This document shows positions 54,698 through 63,841 of a stretch of 64,000 nt of DNA, piece after piece. This DNA is from an uncultured Actinomycetes bacterium (GTDB taxonomy: Bacteria > Actinomycetota > Actinomycetes > Nanopelagicales > Nanopelagicaceae): assembly GCA_937888825.1 (NCBI GenBank), contig CALBFE010000016.1:41292-105291 (forward strand). Direction: 5' to 3'. Under the pieces are notes generated by a model, which saw only the letters and a program-made list of their open reading frames with translations, was not told where the DNA came from and did no database searches. Each line of letters begins with the position of its first letter. The first letter of the stretch is position 1. The position numbers and the translations under genes are program-made.

Positions 54698-55627
54698 CTA
54701 ATCGCGTGCTCGCGGATGAGCTAGTGAATAACTTTCTCTCACTTTATCGATAGTTATGAGGGTATAAATCTGCGTTGTTGTGACAGAGGAATGTCCTAGT
54801 AGTTCTTGCACCACACGGATGTCTGCGCCTCCATCTAATAGATGCGTGGCATAGGAGTGCCTAAACACGTGAGGCGAAACGTGAGCCTCTATTCCTGCAT
54901 CCTTAGCTGCTCTAATCACCATATTCCAGGCGGACTGTCGAGTTAACCGCACTCCCCTGGAGTTAAGAAATAGCGCGATATTTGTCTTTGAATTCTTAGC
55001 TGCAAGCATGGGACGTATACGAACTAAGTAATCAGTGATTGCCTTGGTAGCAAAGGAACCAAGTGGAACTATTCGCTCCTTGGAACCCTTACCGCGCAAT
55101 TTCAAAGTCGTAATCTCGCCATCGACGCTTTGTGCACTTGCAATATCTGCAATATTAATTCCCACTAATTCCGAAACACGAGCACCGCTGCTATATAAAA
55201 GCTCAATCATGGCCTGATCTCGCAAAGTTATCGGCTCACTTTCCCTATACGCAGCTTTTATCAATGACATGATTTGATCGATTGTTAACGCCTTTGGCAG
55301 TCGTCGCTTTGATTGGCTTGGAGACATCTCAAAAGTTGGATTAGCTATTCCGAATTCACTCATGGCATGTTTGAAAAATGATCTCAAAGTTGAATTGATG
55401 CGACTGATGCTTGCAGGAGAAGAATCTGCGCCTTTGAGAAATACTTCAAAATCAGAGATAACTTGTGGATCAACATCGCCTAACGGTTTTCCGTTAAGGA
55501 AGTTTTCAAACTTAACTAAATCCCTTCGATAAGCCACGATTGTGTGAACAGATAAACCACGTTCAATAGTTAAATGATTAAGAAACGAAGTAGAAACTAA
55601 ATCAAAGTTCAACGCTTGCATATCCAT
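54698..55627 (-). CDS. xerD: tyrosine recombinase XerD
   Basis: Site-specific recombinase that resolves chromosome dimers at dif. The 309-residue protein has an N-terminal SAM-like core-binding domain (FLNHLTIERGLSVHTIVAYR) and a catalytic domain with Arg (SSGARVSELVGI), Lys (RGKGSKERIVPLG), His-x-x-Arg (SPHVFRHSYATHLL), His (LLGHSSVTTTQ) and the Tyr in TQIYTLI. Context between parA and ald is conserved; it is not a phage integrase. Start ATG 55627 or 55621, inside ald by 26 or 20 bases. Confidence 0.95.
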   Translation of the reverse strand: MDMQALNFDLVSTSFLNHLTIERGLSVHTIVAYRRDLVKFENFLNGKPLGDVDPQVISDFEVFLKGADSSPASISRINSTLRSFFKHAMSEFGIANPTFEMSPSQSKRRLPKALTIDQIMSLIKAAYRESEPITLRDQAMIELLYSSGARVSELVGINIADIASAQSVDGEITTLKLRGKGSKERIVPLGSFATKAITDYLVRIRPMLAAKNSKTNIALFLNSRGVRLTRQSAWNMVIRAAKDAGIEAHVSPHVFRHSYATHLLDGGADIRVVQELLGHSSVTTTQIYTLITIDKVRESYSLAHPRARD

Positions 55628-56699
55628 GAGCTTTGGCTACGGCTTGATAATAGATCCGCCCATTATGAACATTGAGTCCTTTAGCTAAGTTGGGATCGTC
55701 TGCGCATGCCTTTTCCCAGCCATGATTGGCAATAGCTAAGGCATAAGGCAAGGTGGCATTTGTGAGGGCATACGTGCTTGCAACCGGGACTGCGCCTGGC
55801 ATATTGGCAACGCAGTAGAAAATAGAGTTGTGGACTTGATACGTTGGCTCTGCATGTGTTGTCGCGCGAGAATCTTCAAAGCACCCGCCTTGATCAATTG
55901 CGATATCTACTAAAACTGAACCAGATTTCATCTGTGCCACTAAAGCGTTTGAAACCAATTTCGGAGCTTTAGCCCCATGGACAAGTACTGCCCCGATAAC
56001 TAAATCCGCCAGTTTCACTTCGCGCTCAATCGCATGCTTTGACGCAGTTAATGTCTTAATACGACCGCCATAAATCGTGTCGATGTATTGCAGACGAGAA
56101 ACTGAACGATCAATGATTGTCACATCTGCACCCATTCCCACAGCAATAACTGCAGCGTTTAACCCAGCAACGCCCCCGCCAATAACTAGGACTTTACCCA
56201 GTGCCACTCCTGGTACTCCCCCGAGTAATACACCTCGGCCACCATGGGGACGTTGCAATGCAGTAGCACCTACTTGTGTCGCAAGTCGTCCAGCAACTTC
56301 ACTCATGGGAGTTAGCAATGGCAGTTGTCCATCAACTTCAACGGTCTCATATGCAATTGCAGTTATTTTACTAGCCACTAACGCATCCGTGCACGCCTTA
56401 GATGCAGCAAGGTGAAGATAGGTAAACAATGTTTGATTTTTACGAAGTAGTGAATATTCACTTTCAATAGGTTCCTTAACTTTAAGAACCAAATCAGCTT
56501 TTGCCCAGACGTCGCTGGCTTGTGCAAGGATGCTCGCACCGACTGCGATAAAATCTTGATCGGTGATAGCAGATCCCAGACCTGCGTCGGCTTCAATAAC
56601 TACTTGATGACCGGCTGCAACAAACTCGCTAACGCCTTCTGGTGTGATAGCAACTCGTGATTCGTGGATCTTTATCTCTTTTGGTATTCCAACGATCAT
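55602..56699 (-). CDS. ald: alanine dehydrogenase
   Basis: NAD-dependent interconversion of L-alanine and pyruvate plus ammonia. The 365-residue protein opens VGIPKEIKIHESRVAITPEG and has TYLHLAASK, the substrate-site LTPMSEVAGRLATQVGA, Rossmann GGGVAGLNAAVIAVGMGADV and NMPGAVPVASTYALTNATLP. Usual length. The gene begins right after pyrG ends (56699/56700). Confidence 0.96.
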   Translation of the reverse strand: MIVGIPKEIKIHESRVAITPEGVSEFVAAGHQVVIEADAGLGSAITDQDFIAVGASILAQASDVWAKADLVLKVKEPIESEYSLLRKNQTLFTYLHLAASKACTDALVASKITAIAYETVEVDGQLPLLTPMSEVAGRLATQVGATALQRPHGGRGVLLGGVPGVALGKVLVIGGGVAGLNAAVIAVGMGADVTIIDRSVSRLQYIDTIYGGRIKTLTASKHAIEREVKLADLVIGAVLVHGAKAPKLVSNALVAQMKSGSVLVDIAIDQGGCFEDSRATTHAEPTYQVHNSIFYCVANMPGAVPVASTYALTNATLPYALAIANHGWEKACADDPNLAKGLNVHNGRIYYQAVAKAHGYASVEL

Positions 56700-58352
56700 T
56701 TACTTACCTTTCGCTGCTACCGCCGCTTTAATCAATCCAACAAAGAGTGGGTGTGGCTTAGTTGGACGTGAACGTAGCTCAGGATGAGCCTGTGTTCCTA
56801 CGTAGTAAGGATGCACCTCTCGAGGCAGTTCCACAAACTCCACCAAGTCACGCTGCGTAAACATGCCTGAAAAAACTAACCCAGCCTTTGAAATCTTCTC
56901 ACGATACTCATTGTTGACTTCATAGCGATGACGATGACGCTCTGATATCTCAAGTGATCCATACGTATCTGCAACTACTGAGCCTTTAAGCAGATCTGCT
57001 TTGTAGAGACCTAAACGCATTGTGCCGCCCATGTCGCCTTCGCCTGCAACAACATGTTTTTGATCATCCATAGTTGCAATCACTGGTGTTCCAGAATTGG
57101 AGAACTCAGCAGAAATGGCATCCTTTATGCCAGCTAGGTTTCTAGCAGCTTCAATCACCATACACTGCAACCCTAAACACAATCCCAGCGTTGGAATCTT
57201 GTTTTCACGAGCAAATTTAAGCGCGCCAACTTTTCCTTCAATGCCTCGAATTCCAAAACCCCCAGGAACGACAATGGCATCTAAGCCACCCAGATGCTTC
57301 TTTGCACCCTCGGCGCTTTCGCACTCATCACTTGCTATCCAAACAATTTCGATCTTTGCTTCATTAGCAAAGCCACCGGCGCGTAGAGCTTCAGAGACTG
57401 AAAGGTAGGCATCAGGCAGATCAATATATTTTCCTACTAAGCCGACTCGCACATGGTGCTTTGGATGATGAACTTTTTGCAGCAAGACATCCCACTCCCC
57501 CCACACCACTTCATGTCCACCCAGGTCAAGGCGCTTTACAACGTAGGAATCTAAGCCTTCAGAGTGCAACACCTTAGGAATGTCATAAATTGATGGTGCA
57601 TCCATTGCAGCTACTACGGCTTCTAAATCAACGTCACACATCAGTGAAATCTTCTTCTTAACTCCCAGTGGTATCTCGCGATCTGAACGCAAAACAATTG
57701 CATCCGGAGCAATACCAATGCTGCGAAGGGCTGCTACGGAGTGCTGTGTTGGCTTGGTTTTTAGTTCACCTGAAGGGCCAATGTATGGAACAAGGGAAAT
57801 GTGTAAATAGAAAACATTGTCGCGGCCGACTTCTTGGCGAATCTGTCGAATGGATTCCAGGAATGGTTGAGATTCAATATCTCCCACTGTTCCGCCAACC
57901 TCAGTGATGACCAAATCAATATCAGGTGCTGCCATTGCGCGGATGCGCTCTTTAATCTCATTGGTGATGTGTGGAATAACTTGAACTGTTTCCCCTAAAT
58001 ACTCACCGCGGCGCTCTCTTGCAATAACTCGTGAATAAACCTGACCAGTTGTGACGTTAGCTGATCCGTGCAAATTAGTATCAAGGAATCTTTCGTAGTG
58101 ACCGATATCTAAATCGGTTTCAGCACCATCATCGGTTACGAATACTTCACCGTGTTGAAATGGATTCATCGTGCCTGGATCAACATTGAGATATGGATCG
58201 AGCTTTTGCATCGTTACCCGGATGCCACGAGCTACTAATAACCTGCCGAGTGATGAGGCGGTGAGTCCTTTGCCGAGTGAAGAGGCGACTCCGCCAGTTA
58301 CAAATAAGTGTTTAGTCACATGAGGTTGGCCCATGGAAGACCAACCTATCAT
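56700..58352 (-). CDS. pyrG: CTP synthase
   Basis: Aminates UTP to CTP using glutamine. The 550-residue protein has an N-terminal synthetase domain ([39 protein letters not shown]) and a class I glutamine amidotransferase domain with the catalytic Cys in [14 protein letters not shown] and His-Glu in [12 protein letters not shown]. The start is ATG 58352 or ATG 58334 (MGQPHVTK); the second fits the family better. Confidence 0.97.
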   Translation of the reverse strand: MIGWSSMGQPHVTKHLFVTGGVASSLGKGLTASSLGRLLVARGIRVTMQKLDPYLNVDPGTMNPFQHGEVFVTDDGAETDLDIGHYERFLDTNLHGSANVTTGQVYSRVIARERRGEYLGETVQVIPHITNEIKERIRAMAAPDIDLVITEVGGTVGDIESQPFLESIRQIRQEVGRDNVFYLHISLVPYIGPSGELKTKPTQHSVAALRSIGIAPDAIVLRSDREIPLGVKKKISLMCDVDLEAVVAAMDAPSIYDIPKVLHSEGLDSYVVKRLDLGGHEVVWGEWDVLLQKVHHPKHHVRVGLVGKYIDLPDAYLSVSEALRAGGFANEAKIEIVWIASDECESAEGAKKHLGGLDAIVVPGGFGIRGIEGKVGALKFARENKIPTLGLCLGLQCMVIEAARNLAGIKDAISAEFSNSGTPVIATMDDQKHVVAGEGDMGGTMRLGLYKADLLKGSVVADTYGSLEISERHRHRYEVNNEYREKISKAGLVFSGMFTQRDLVEFVELPREVHPYYVGTQAHPELRSRPTKPHPLFVGLIKAAVAAKGK

Positions 58353-58360
58353 CGAATTTA

Positions 58361-60088
58361 CTATCGCTTCGACAGGGGCAGTTCTAGGAGTTCGGTGGCG
58401 TGTTCACGCGCGCTTGTTGAGCTCTCCATTCCCGCCAACATGCGGGCAATCTCCTCGATGCGATCCTCTTTGACTACTTTTCGAACGTTGCTCTCGGTAA
58501 CAGAACCATCTGAGTTCTTAGTCACGACAAAATGTGAATCAGCCCAAGCGGCAACTTGAGGCAGGTGTGTTACCACAATGACTTGTGCATGCTCAGAGAG
58601 TGCATGCAAACGTCGTCCAACTTCAATTGCAGCTTTACCGCCAACCCCAGCATCTACTTCATCAAAAACATATGTTCCAACTGGATGTGTAGCAGCAAGA
58701 ACTACTTCTAGAGCCAACATCACTCGAGACATTTCACCACCACTTGCACCTTTAGCAAGTGGAACAAGCGGTCCATCTTTATGTCCGCGAATAAGCATTG
58801 CTATCTCATCACAACCGAGCGCGCTGAAATCAGATTCTTTTAATGCGTCGTAGTCAGCACTTTCAAGCTGGCAATGAAAGGAAGTGTGTGGCATAGAAAG
58901 TTGCTGAATCTCCTTTGTCACTTGTTCAGATAACTTGCCTGCACTTTGCGTGCGGATGCTTGTGAGTAATTTCGCTGTTGTTACTAGCTTTTTTTTGATC
59001 CCGCTTAGTTCAGTTTCCAACTCCTTTAAACGCTCATCACCGCCTTCAAGATCAGCAATTGCATTCTTTGAACTCTCAAAGCGCTCGATAAGAGCGATTA
59101 ACTCATCGTCGGCAGATTGTGAACCGCCATATTTTTTTATGAGCGCATTAATTTCAGCTTTTCGGCTATTTAAATAATCTAAGCGAGCAGGGTCGGCCTC
59201 TAAATTAGATATATATGAGGCTAAAACTCCCTTTGCATCATCAACTAAGAAAAATGCTTCGCTCACCTTTTGATAGAGCTCCTCGATTTGAGGATCTTTG
59301 GCTCGCACCAAATCAAGTGATTTCCTAGCTATTCCAAGTGTTGTCAGAGAACCTGACTCCTCTTCCTCAATAACTGAAGAGGCGCTTTGTGCAGCCAATC
59401 GCAAATCCTCAACGCTTGATAAGCGCCCTATCTCGGTAGTGATCTGTTGTAGCTCGCCCCGCTCCAATTTCAATTTACCCATAACAGTTGCAAACTCACG
59501 TAGTTCACTTAACTGTGCATCCCTTGAATCAATGCTTTTCTTCATCGCAGAAATTCGGGACTTAAGCTCGTGATAGTTGGCCAACTCGCTTTGATAATTC
59601 ATCAACGCACTATTTAACTCTTTGCCACCAAATCGATCGAGTAAATCGCGCTGCTTGGCGGCCTTAGTCATGTTCAAGTTAGCGGCTTGAGCATGCACCT
59701 CTACCAGATTCTCACTGGCCGCAGCTAAGACGCTAGATGGAACTGCTATTGCATTACTCGTTGCTTTACTTTTGCCATCTGCGTTAACAGTTCTTGTAAG
59801 AATCAACTGTCCATCTTCAACTTCTAATCCTGCTTCTTCAAAAGAAGCATGCAGAGACTTTGGCACACTGAAGCTTCCACTTGCGACTAACCGTTCGCTG
59901 CCCTTTCGTACCAGTGAACTATCGCTTTTTCCCCCCAGAATTAGATTCAAAGCGGTCAGAATCATTGTTTTGCCTGCGCCAGTTTCACCCGTTAAAACAG
60001 TTAAACCCGGGGATATTTCAAGGATGGAGTGCTCAATAACTCCAATAGAGCGAATAGATATTTCTTCTAGAAATGTGCGATCACTCAC
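58361..60088 (-). CDS. recN: DNA repair protein RecN
   Basis: SMC-like ATPase acting early in double-strand-break repair. It has 575 residues from GTG 60088 ([20 protein letters not shown]); the track start at 60136 lies in nadK. Walker A is [20 protein letters not shown], signature [16 protein letters not shown], Walker [13 protein letters not shown]; the middle (~150-430) is coiled coil. It overlaps nadK by 8 bases. Confidence 0.96.
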   Translation of the reverse strand: MSDRTFLEEISIRSIGVIEHSILEISPGLTVLTGETGAGKTMILTALNLILGGKSDSSLVRKGSERLVASGSFSVPKSLHASFEEAGLEVEDGQLILTRTVNADGKSKATSNAIAVPSSVLAAASENLVEVHAQAANLNMTKAAKQRDLLDRFGGKELNSALMNYQSELANYHELKSRISAMKKSIDSRDAQLSELREFATVMGKLKLERGELQQITTEIGRLSSVEDLRLAAQSASSVIEEEESGSLTTLGIARKSLDLVRAKDPQIEELYQKVSEAFFLVDDAKGVLASYISNLEADPARLDYLNSRKAEINALIKKYGGSQSADDELIALIERFESSKNAIADLEGGDERLKELETELSGIKKKLVTTAKLLTSIRTQSAGKLSEQVTKEIQQLSMPHTSFHCQLESADYDALKESDFSALGCDEIAMLIRGHKDGPLVPLAKGASGGEMSRVMLALEVVLAATHPVGTYVFDEVDAGVGGKAAIEVGRRLHALSEHAQVIVVTHLPQVAAWADSHFVVTKNSDGSVTESNVRKVVKEDRIEEIARMLAGMESSTSAREHATELLELPLSKR

Positions 60089-60938
60089 CGCGCCAGCCCT
60101 CAACGGGAAGTTTGAATTTGGCCACCAATCGATCACTAAATACAGTATTAGTTAAATGTGCCAACTTAACAACGTGAGAATCCTTGGTGATAACGACACG
60201 ATCACCTGATAGCAACTCAAACTTGCGCAATGAATCGGCAGATAAAACTGCCTCTTTTGATTCCACTTTCACAACAATTTCAGATTGTGGAGAGATAACT
60301 AGTGGACGCGAGAACAAAGCATGAGCTGAGATTGGCAACACCACGAGTGCATCTACTTCAGGCCAGACCACAGGTCCTCCGGCAGAGAAAGCGTAAGCAG
60401 TTGAGCCAGTTGGCGTGGAACAGATCAAGCCATCACAGCCCCAACGTGAAATAGGACGACCATCAATTTCAAGAAAAAGTTCCACCATCGTTGATCGCTC
60501 GCGCTCTACCGTTACTTCATTGAGTGCCCAGCCCTCGGCAACAGTTTCGCCATCTCGTTTAACTGCATATTGCAAAACCATTCGCGAATCCAAAACATAT
60601 TCACGCTTTGTGATTGCTGAAACAATTGTCAAAAGAGTGGGCTTCTCAACTTCGGCTAAAAATCCAACATGTCCCAAATTCACGCCCAACAATGGAATTT
60701 CCTGCCCGCGCGCAACTTCTGCAGCGCGCAACATTGTGCCATCTCCACCTAAAACAACAGCTACCTCAAGTTGTGGCAAAGATTCGACATCACGCTTAAC
60801 AACTCCTGGAATTGCTACATCGGAGATTGTGAACAGTGAAAATCCAGCAGCTACAAAATCTTTCGCAAGAACCGTCGCCGCATCTACTGCTTCCTTACGT
60901 GAAGGGTTGCAGACAAGTAAAAGATTGCGCTCACTCAT
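60081..60938 (-). CDS. nadK: NAD kinase
   Basis: Phosphorylates NAD+ to NADP+. The 285-residue protein has the catalytic VVLGGDGTMLRAAEVARG, GVNLGHVGFLAEVE, ALNEVTVERE and DGLICSTPTGSTAYAFSAGG. It is located between tlyA and recN as in mycobacteria, with 0-base spacing to tlyA and an 8-base overlap with recN. Confidence 0.97.
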   Translation of the reverse strand: MSERNLLLVCNPSRKEAVDAATVLAKDFVAAGFSLFTISDVAIPGVVKRDVESLPQLEVAVVLGGDGTMLRAAEVARGQEIPLLGVNLGHVGFLAEVEKPTLLTIVSAITKREYVLDSRMVLQYAVKRDGETVAEGWALNEVTVERERSTMVELFLEIDGRPISRWGCDGLICSTPTGSTAYAFSAGGPVVWPEVDALVVLPISAHALFSRPLVISPQSEIVVKVESKEAVLSADSLRKFELLSGDRVVITKDSHVVKLAHLTNTVFSDRLVAKFKLPVEGWRGE

Positions 60939-61727
60939 TTATTGCGGTCCTATCGCTATCGCTTGATCAAGTGCCTCATGATTAATCTCTGGGGCTCCTC
61001 GACGCAGCCACAAAAAATACTCAACATTTCCAGCTGGTCCAGGTAATGGACTAGCTGCAATGCCTAAGGTTCCAAGACCGACATCATAAGCAGAATCTGC
61101 CACCTCTATAACTGCAGCCTTTCTAAGGGCCGGATCACGCACAACTCCCCCTGCTCCAAGCTTTTCGCGACCCACTTCAAACTGTGGTTTCACCATCACG
61201 ACGAAATCAGCTTCTGGCTTTGAGACTGCGGCTAAGGCTGGCAGTACAAGAGTGAGGGAAATAAATGAAAGATCTGCGACGACTAAGTCAATGGGATCTC
61301 CAATCACTTCACCTGTTAGATGACGGATATTCGTGCGATCATGAATTACTACGCGTGGATCTTGGCGGAGCTCCCACGCCAGTTGCCCATAACCGACATC
61401 TACTGCAACAACCTTCTCGGCTCCCCTGCGCAGTAATACGTCGGTAAATCCCCCGGTTGATGCCCCTGCATCTAAACACCTTTTGCCCACAACTTCGACA
61501 CCGGCAAATGCATCAAGTGCGCCAGCTAATTTATGCCCGCCTCTGGAAACAAAATCATCTCTTTTCCCATGCAGTTTTATGGAAGTTTCCGCATCGACCA
61601 TTGTTGCTGGCTTTGTTGCTGGAATTCCATTGACTAAAACTGATCTGGCTTCAATCAAATCCGATGCCTGTTCGCGCGAACGGGCTAAATCCCGGCGCAC
61701 CAACTCAGCATCAAGACGGATTTTCAC
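60939..61727 (-). CDS. tlyA: TlyA-type rRNA 2'-O-methyltransferase
   Basis: S4 plus FtsJ-type methyltransferase that 2'-O-methylates 16S and, in mycobacteria, 23S rRNA. The 262-residue protein has an N-terminal S4 domain (RLDAELVRRDLARSREQASD) and a SAM site CLDAGASTGGFTDVLLRRGA with DLVVADLSFISL. It starts at GTG 61727. Older annotations call relatives haemolysin A; that name is misleading. Confidence 0.95.
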   Translation of the reverse strand: MKIRLDAELVRRDLARSREQASDLIEARSVLVNGIPATKPATMVDAETSIKLHGKRDDFVSRGGHKLAGALDAFAGVEVVGKRCLDAGASTGGFTDVLLRRGAEKVVAVDVGYGQLAWELRQDPRVVIHDRTNIRHLTGEVIGDPIDLVVADLSFISLTLVLPALAAVSKPEADFVVMVKPQFEVGREKLGAGGVVRDPALRKAAVIEVADSAYDVGLGTLGIAASPLPGPAGNVEYFLWLRRGAPEINHEALDQAIAIGPQ

Positions 61728-61736
61728 GCGCTCTAC

Positions 61737-61898
61737 TTACAACCCATCGATAGATGAAAGTGCAATAGATAGTTTCTGATGCAATTGTTCATAGCGATCA
61801 CCATGATCGTTAACGTTCATTGAATCGATTTCTACCAATTCACTTCGAATCTCTTCTACTAAATTCTCACCTTGTGTGTACTCAGAGGCAGTTGTCAT
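61737..61898 (-). CDS. 53-residue conserved hypothetical between tlyA and the coiled-coil protein
   Basis: Too short for the ORF track. The minus-strand frame opens at ATG 61898 (overlapping the upstream gene's stop as ATGA) and closes at TAA 61737. The product is acidic and helical: TTASEYTQGENLVEEIRSEL at the start and a tail RYEQLHQKLSIALSSIDGL. It fills an otherwise empty gap and lies 9 bases before tlyA; mycobacteria also have a tiny gene at this position (Rv1693, from memory). Function unknown. Confidence 0.75.
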   Translation of the reverse strand: MTTASEYTQGENLVEEIRSELVEIDSMNVNDHGDRYEQLHQKLSIALSSIDGL

Positions 61899-62203
61899 TT
61901 CTTGCTCGCCTTCTTTGTCGCAGCTTTTTTCACAGTTTTCTTCTTGGGTGCTGCCGCCTTCTTAACGGGCTTGCTCATCTTCAAACGAGCAACTTCCTCT
62001 TTCAAAGCTTCGAATTCACCGCGCTTAACAAATCCCATCTTAGAAACTGAGCGCTCAACTTCATCTTCAACTTTAATCTTTAGCGCTTCGCCACCTTCAC
62101 GCAGCCACTGATTAACCGTTGAAGCTACCTCTGAAGCGTTCTTGTCTCCATCACTTACTTTATTCAGATATGTGCGCAGTGTTGAAAATATGTCATTGGC
62201 CAT
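61895..62203 (-). CDS. coiled-coil protein with BMFP/UbiK-like core and Lys/Ala-rich tail
   Basis: 102 residues, function unknown. Residues ~50-76 (GFVKRGEFEALKEEVARLK) resemble the C-terminal helix of the BMFP/UbiK family (LVSREEFD followed by a coiled coil). Residues ~77-102 form a basic tail of KKAAAPKKK and KKAATKKASKK repeats, like a linker-histone end, which could bind nucleic acid or anionic membrane. TAGGCT lies seven bases before the ATG. It overlaps the 53-residue gene by 4 bases. Confidence 0.75.
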   Translation of the reverse strand: MANDIFSTLRTYLNKVSDGDKNASEVASTVNQWLREGGEALKIKVEDEVERSVSKMGFVKRGEFEALKEEVARLKMSKPVKKAAAPKKKTVKKAATKKASKK

Positions 62204-62217
62204 AGCGACAAGCCTAC

Positions 62218-62604
62218 CTAAATTCGAGAAATCTCAACGGCTTCAACCTGCCAACGGCTTGCAAGTCCACCTGCACCGCGCCAAAAACGCCTATGAATAG
62301 CACCTGACACTTCAATCCATTCATCCGGTTTTAACGTCAGCGCGATACGACGTGATTTTGCGCTCCATGCAGCGATATCCAAGGTGTCAACACCATCGCG
62401 GCGCTGCCTGGAAACAATGAGTCGAAACTCAACAATCTTGTCCCCCGATGGCAGTTCTTTCTCAAGAGCCTGGGCCGAAACACGACCCCTTAATAGGAGA
62501 TCGTTAAGTGAATAATCTTCTTCTTCGACTGCACCAACTGGACTCTTCTTTTTAGCTTTCGTAACGCTCATGGCATAACTCATCTCTTCTTTTGTTGGAA
62601 GCAT
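62218..62604 (-). CDS. single-stranded-DNA-binding protein-like OB-fold protein
   Basis: 128 residues. The OB-fold strands are recognisable: LLLRGRVSAQALEKELPSGD, VEFRLIVSRQRRDGVDTLDI, AWSAKSRRIA, EWIEVSGAIHRRFWRGAGG. It is shorter than the main SSB and lacks the acidic C-terminal tip that recruits partners, ending EISRI. It is probably an accessory SSB paralogue. The start may be ATG 62604 or a later ATG (62583 or 62571). Confidence 0.78.
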   Translation of the reverse strand: MLPTKEEMSYAMSVTKAKKKSPVGAVEEEDYSLNDLLLRGRVSAQALEKELPSGDKIVEFRLIVSRQRRDGVDTLDIAAWSAKSRRIALTLKPDEWIEVSGAIHRRFWRGAGGLASRWQVEAVEISRI

Positions 62605-62665
62605 GATGGTTACCAGAACAACTGACAGAGAAGGCGAAAAGAACTTAGATGGTGTGGATAATTAT

Positions 62666-63526
62666 TTACAGGCAACGCTCAGAGGCATCAGTTGCCTCCT
62701 CGGTATCGATCTCTGCACACTTTGAAAACCACTCTTGCGACTCTTCATTTCGCCCTGCTGCCTCAAGTGCATCGGCGTAGGCATATCGCAATCGCACAGC
62801 CCACTCCTCTTGTTCGTTCTTGAGCTCCTTGCACGTAAGTGTGACAACAGCTGCATCAAATTCGCCAAGATCACGGCGCGCACCAGATGCAACGATTCGC
62901 ATTTCAATCTCTTCAGGTTTAGCTAATCGCTTTACCTCATCAGAACCCGCTAAATGCAATGCTTTTAGAGGATTTCCAAGACCACGTTCGCAATCTGCCA
63001 TTACCGGCCACATCGAAACATCACCTGAGATTCGATGCGATGCACGTAGTTCCTTTAGCGCAATTTCATAATGGCCGGCGCGATAGGCGGCATATCCAGC
63101 AGATTCGCGGACAACAGCTAAGCGACCTGCGTGGTGGGCAGCAGCAACTCCATGTTTATGTGCGCGCTGTGGGTCATCTTCTGCATATAAATTCACACAC
63201 GCTAAATGTCTGGCAACAACTTTTGCATTTTCAGCAGAAAGAGAAAGAAGTTCGGCGCGTAAAGATTTATCTAGCTCTTCACCAGTAATCTCATCTGGAA
63301 TATCTGGTTCAAAAATACGTGGACGCAAACGCGATTGGTCGCGATCCATTGGCGCAGGTCTTGCTCCTCGTGGATCTGAACCATCACGCGTTTGGCGCGG
63401 AGCTCCTTGGCGATTTGAAGATCCCCCGCGAGCAGGCAAATCTTCACGCCGGCGTGCATTATTTGGCCCCGATGGGCGAGATGAAGCAGGACGTGATGGA
63501 CGTTCATTTTTATCTTCCATTGTCAT
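62666..63526 (-). CDS. TPR-like protein with disordered Arg/Pro-rich N-terminus
   Basis: Function unknown; about 284-286 residues. The first ~75 are low complexity and basic (RPSRPASSRPSGPNNARRRE). The rest is helical repeat: HLACVNLYAEDDPQRAHKHG, YAAYRAGHYEIALKELRASH, AYADALEAAGRNEESQEWF, a TPR-like pattern. GGAG lies seven bases before the second ATG (63520), which is the likelier start. A similar TPR gene accompanies tlyA in mycobacteria (from memory). Confidence 0.8.
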   Translation of the reverse strand: MTMEDKNERPSRPASSRPSGPNNARRREDLPARGGSSNRQGAPRQTRDGSDPRGARPAPMDRDQSRLRPRIFEPDIPDEITGEELDKSLRAELLSLSAENAKVVARHLACVNLYAEDDPQRAHKHGVAAAHHAGRLAVVRESAGYAAYRAGHYEIALKELRASHRISGDVSMWPVMADCERGLGNPLKALHLAGSDEVKRLAKPEEIEMRIVASGARRDLGEFDAAVVTLTCKELKNEQEEWAVRLRYAYADALEAAGRNEESQEWFSKCAEIDTEEATDASERCL

Positions 63527-63565
63527 ACTCCAACCTGTATTTACTAATTAAATGATAGAGAAATA

Positions 63566-63597
63566 AAAAAGGGGCGCTCGTTAAAGCGCCCCTTTTT
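63566..63597 (-). terminator. rRNA operon terminator
   Basis: AAAAAGGGGCGCT / AGCGCCCCTTTTT forms a perfect 13-bp stem with a 6-base loop. On the minus strand it follows the 5S gene and ends in a T run, a classic intrinsic terminator. Confidence 0.93.
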
Positions 63598-63607
63598 ATA
63601 AAAGAAG

Positions 63608-63723
63608 TCCGGCGACGTTCTACTCTCCCACAAGGTCACCCTTGCAGTACCATCGACGCTGAGAGGCTTAACTTCCGGGTTCGGAATGGGACCGGGTGTT
63701 TCCCTCTCGCTATGGTCGCCGAA
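63608..63723 (-). rRNA. rrf: 5S ribosomal RNA
   Basis: About 116 bases on the minus strand. The ends pair (TTCGGCGAC with GTCGCCGGA), and the conserved internal segments CCCATTCCGAACCCGGAAG and AAGCCTCTCAGCG are present. The exact ends are approximate by 1-2 bases. Confidence 0.96.
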
Positions 63724-63745
63724 ACGCTATTGAGTTTTCGGTCTA

Positions 63746-63775
63746 AAATAAAAAGGGGTCAAAGCCTTTTTATTT
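63746..63775 (-). other. hairpin in the 23S-5S spacer
   Basis: AAATAAAAAGG / CCTTTTTATTT gives an 11-bp stem with an 8-base loop, lying between 23S and 5S. It is probably a processing stem; it also resembles a terminator but precedes the 5S gene. Confidence 0.5.
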
Positions 63776-63783
63776 GATCGTGG

Positions 63784-63805
63784 ATCTCGAGACCGTATCT
63801 CGAGA
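63784..63805 (-). repeat. two tandem palindromes in the 23S-5S spacer
   Basis: ATCTCGAGA occurs twice, 4 bases apart (63784-63792 and 63797-63805); each contains the palindrome TCTCGAGA. The copies could pair with each other as part of rRNA processing. Confidence 0.5.
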
Positions 63806-63841
63806 GCCACACAGTGGACGCGTAGCAACTTTGTAGTTAAA

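Noticed and set aside
54698-55627. Tyrosine recombinase as a phage or island integrase
   Set aside because: Length, motifs and conserved position between parA/scpAB and ald identify chromosomal XerD; no att-like repeats or phage genes accompany it.
60415-60966. 183-residue plus-strand ORF opposite nadK
   Set aside because: Antisense shadow of nadK with Ser/Thr-rich composition typical of reverse frames.
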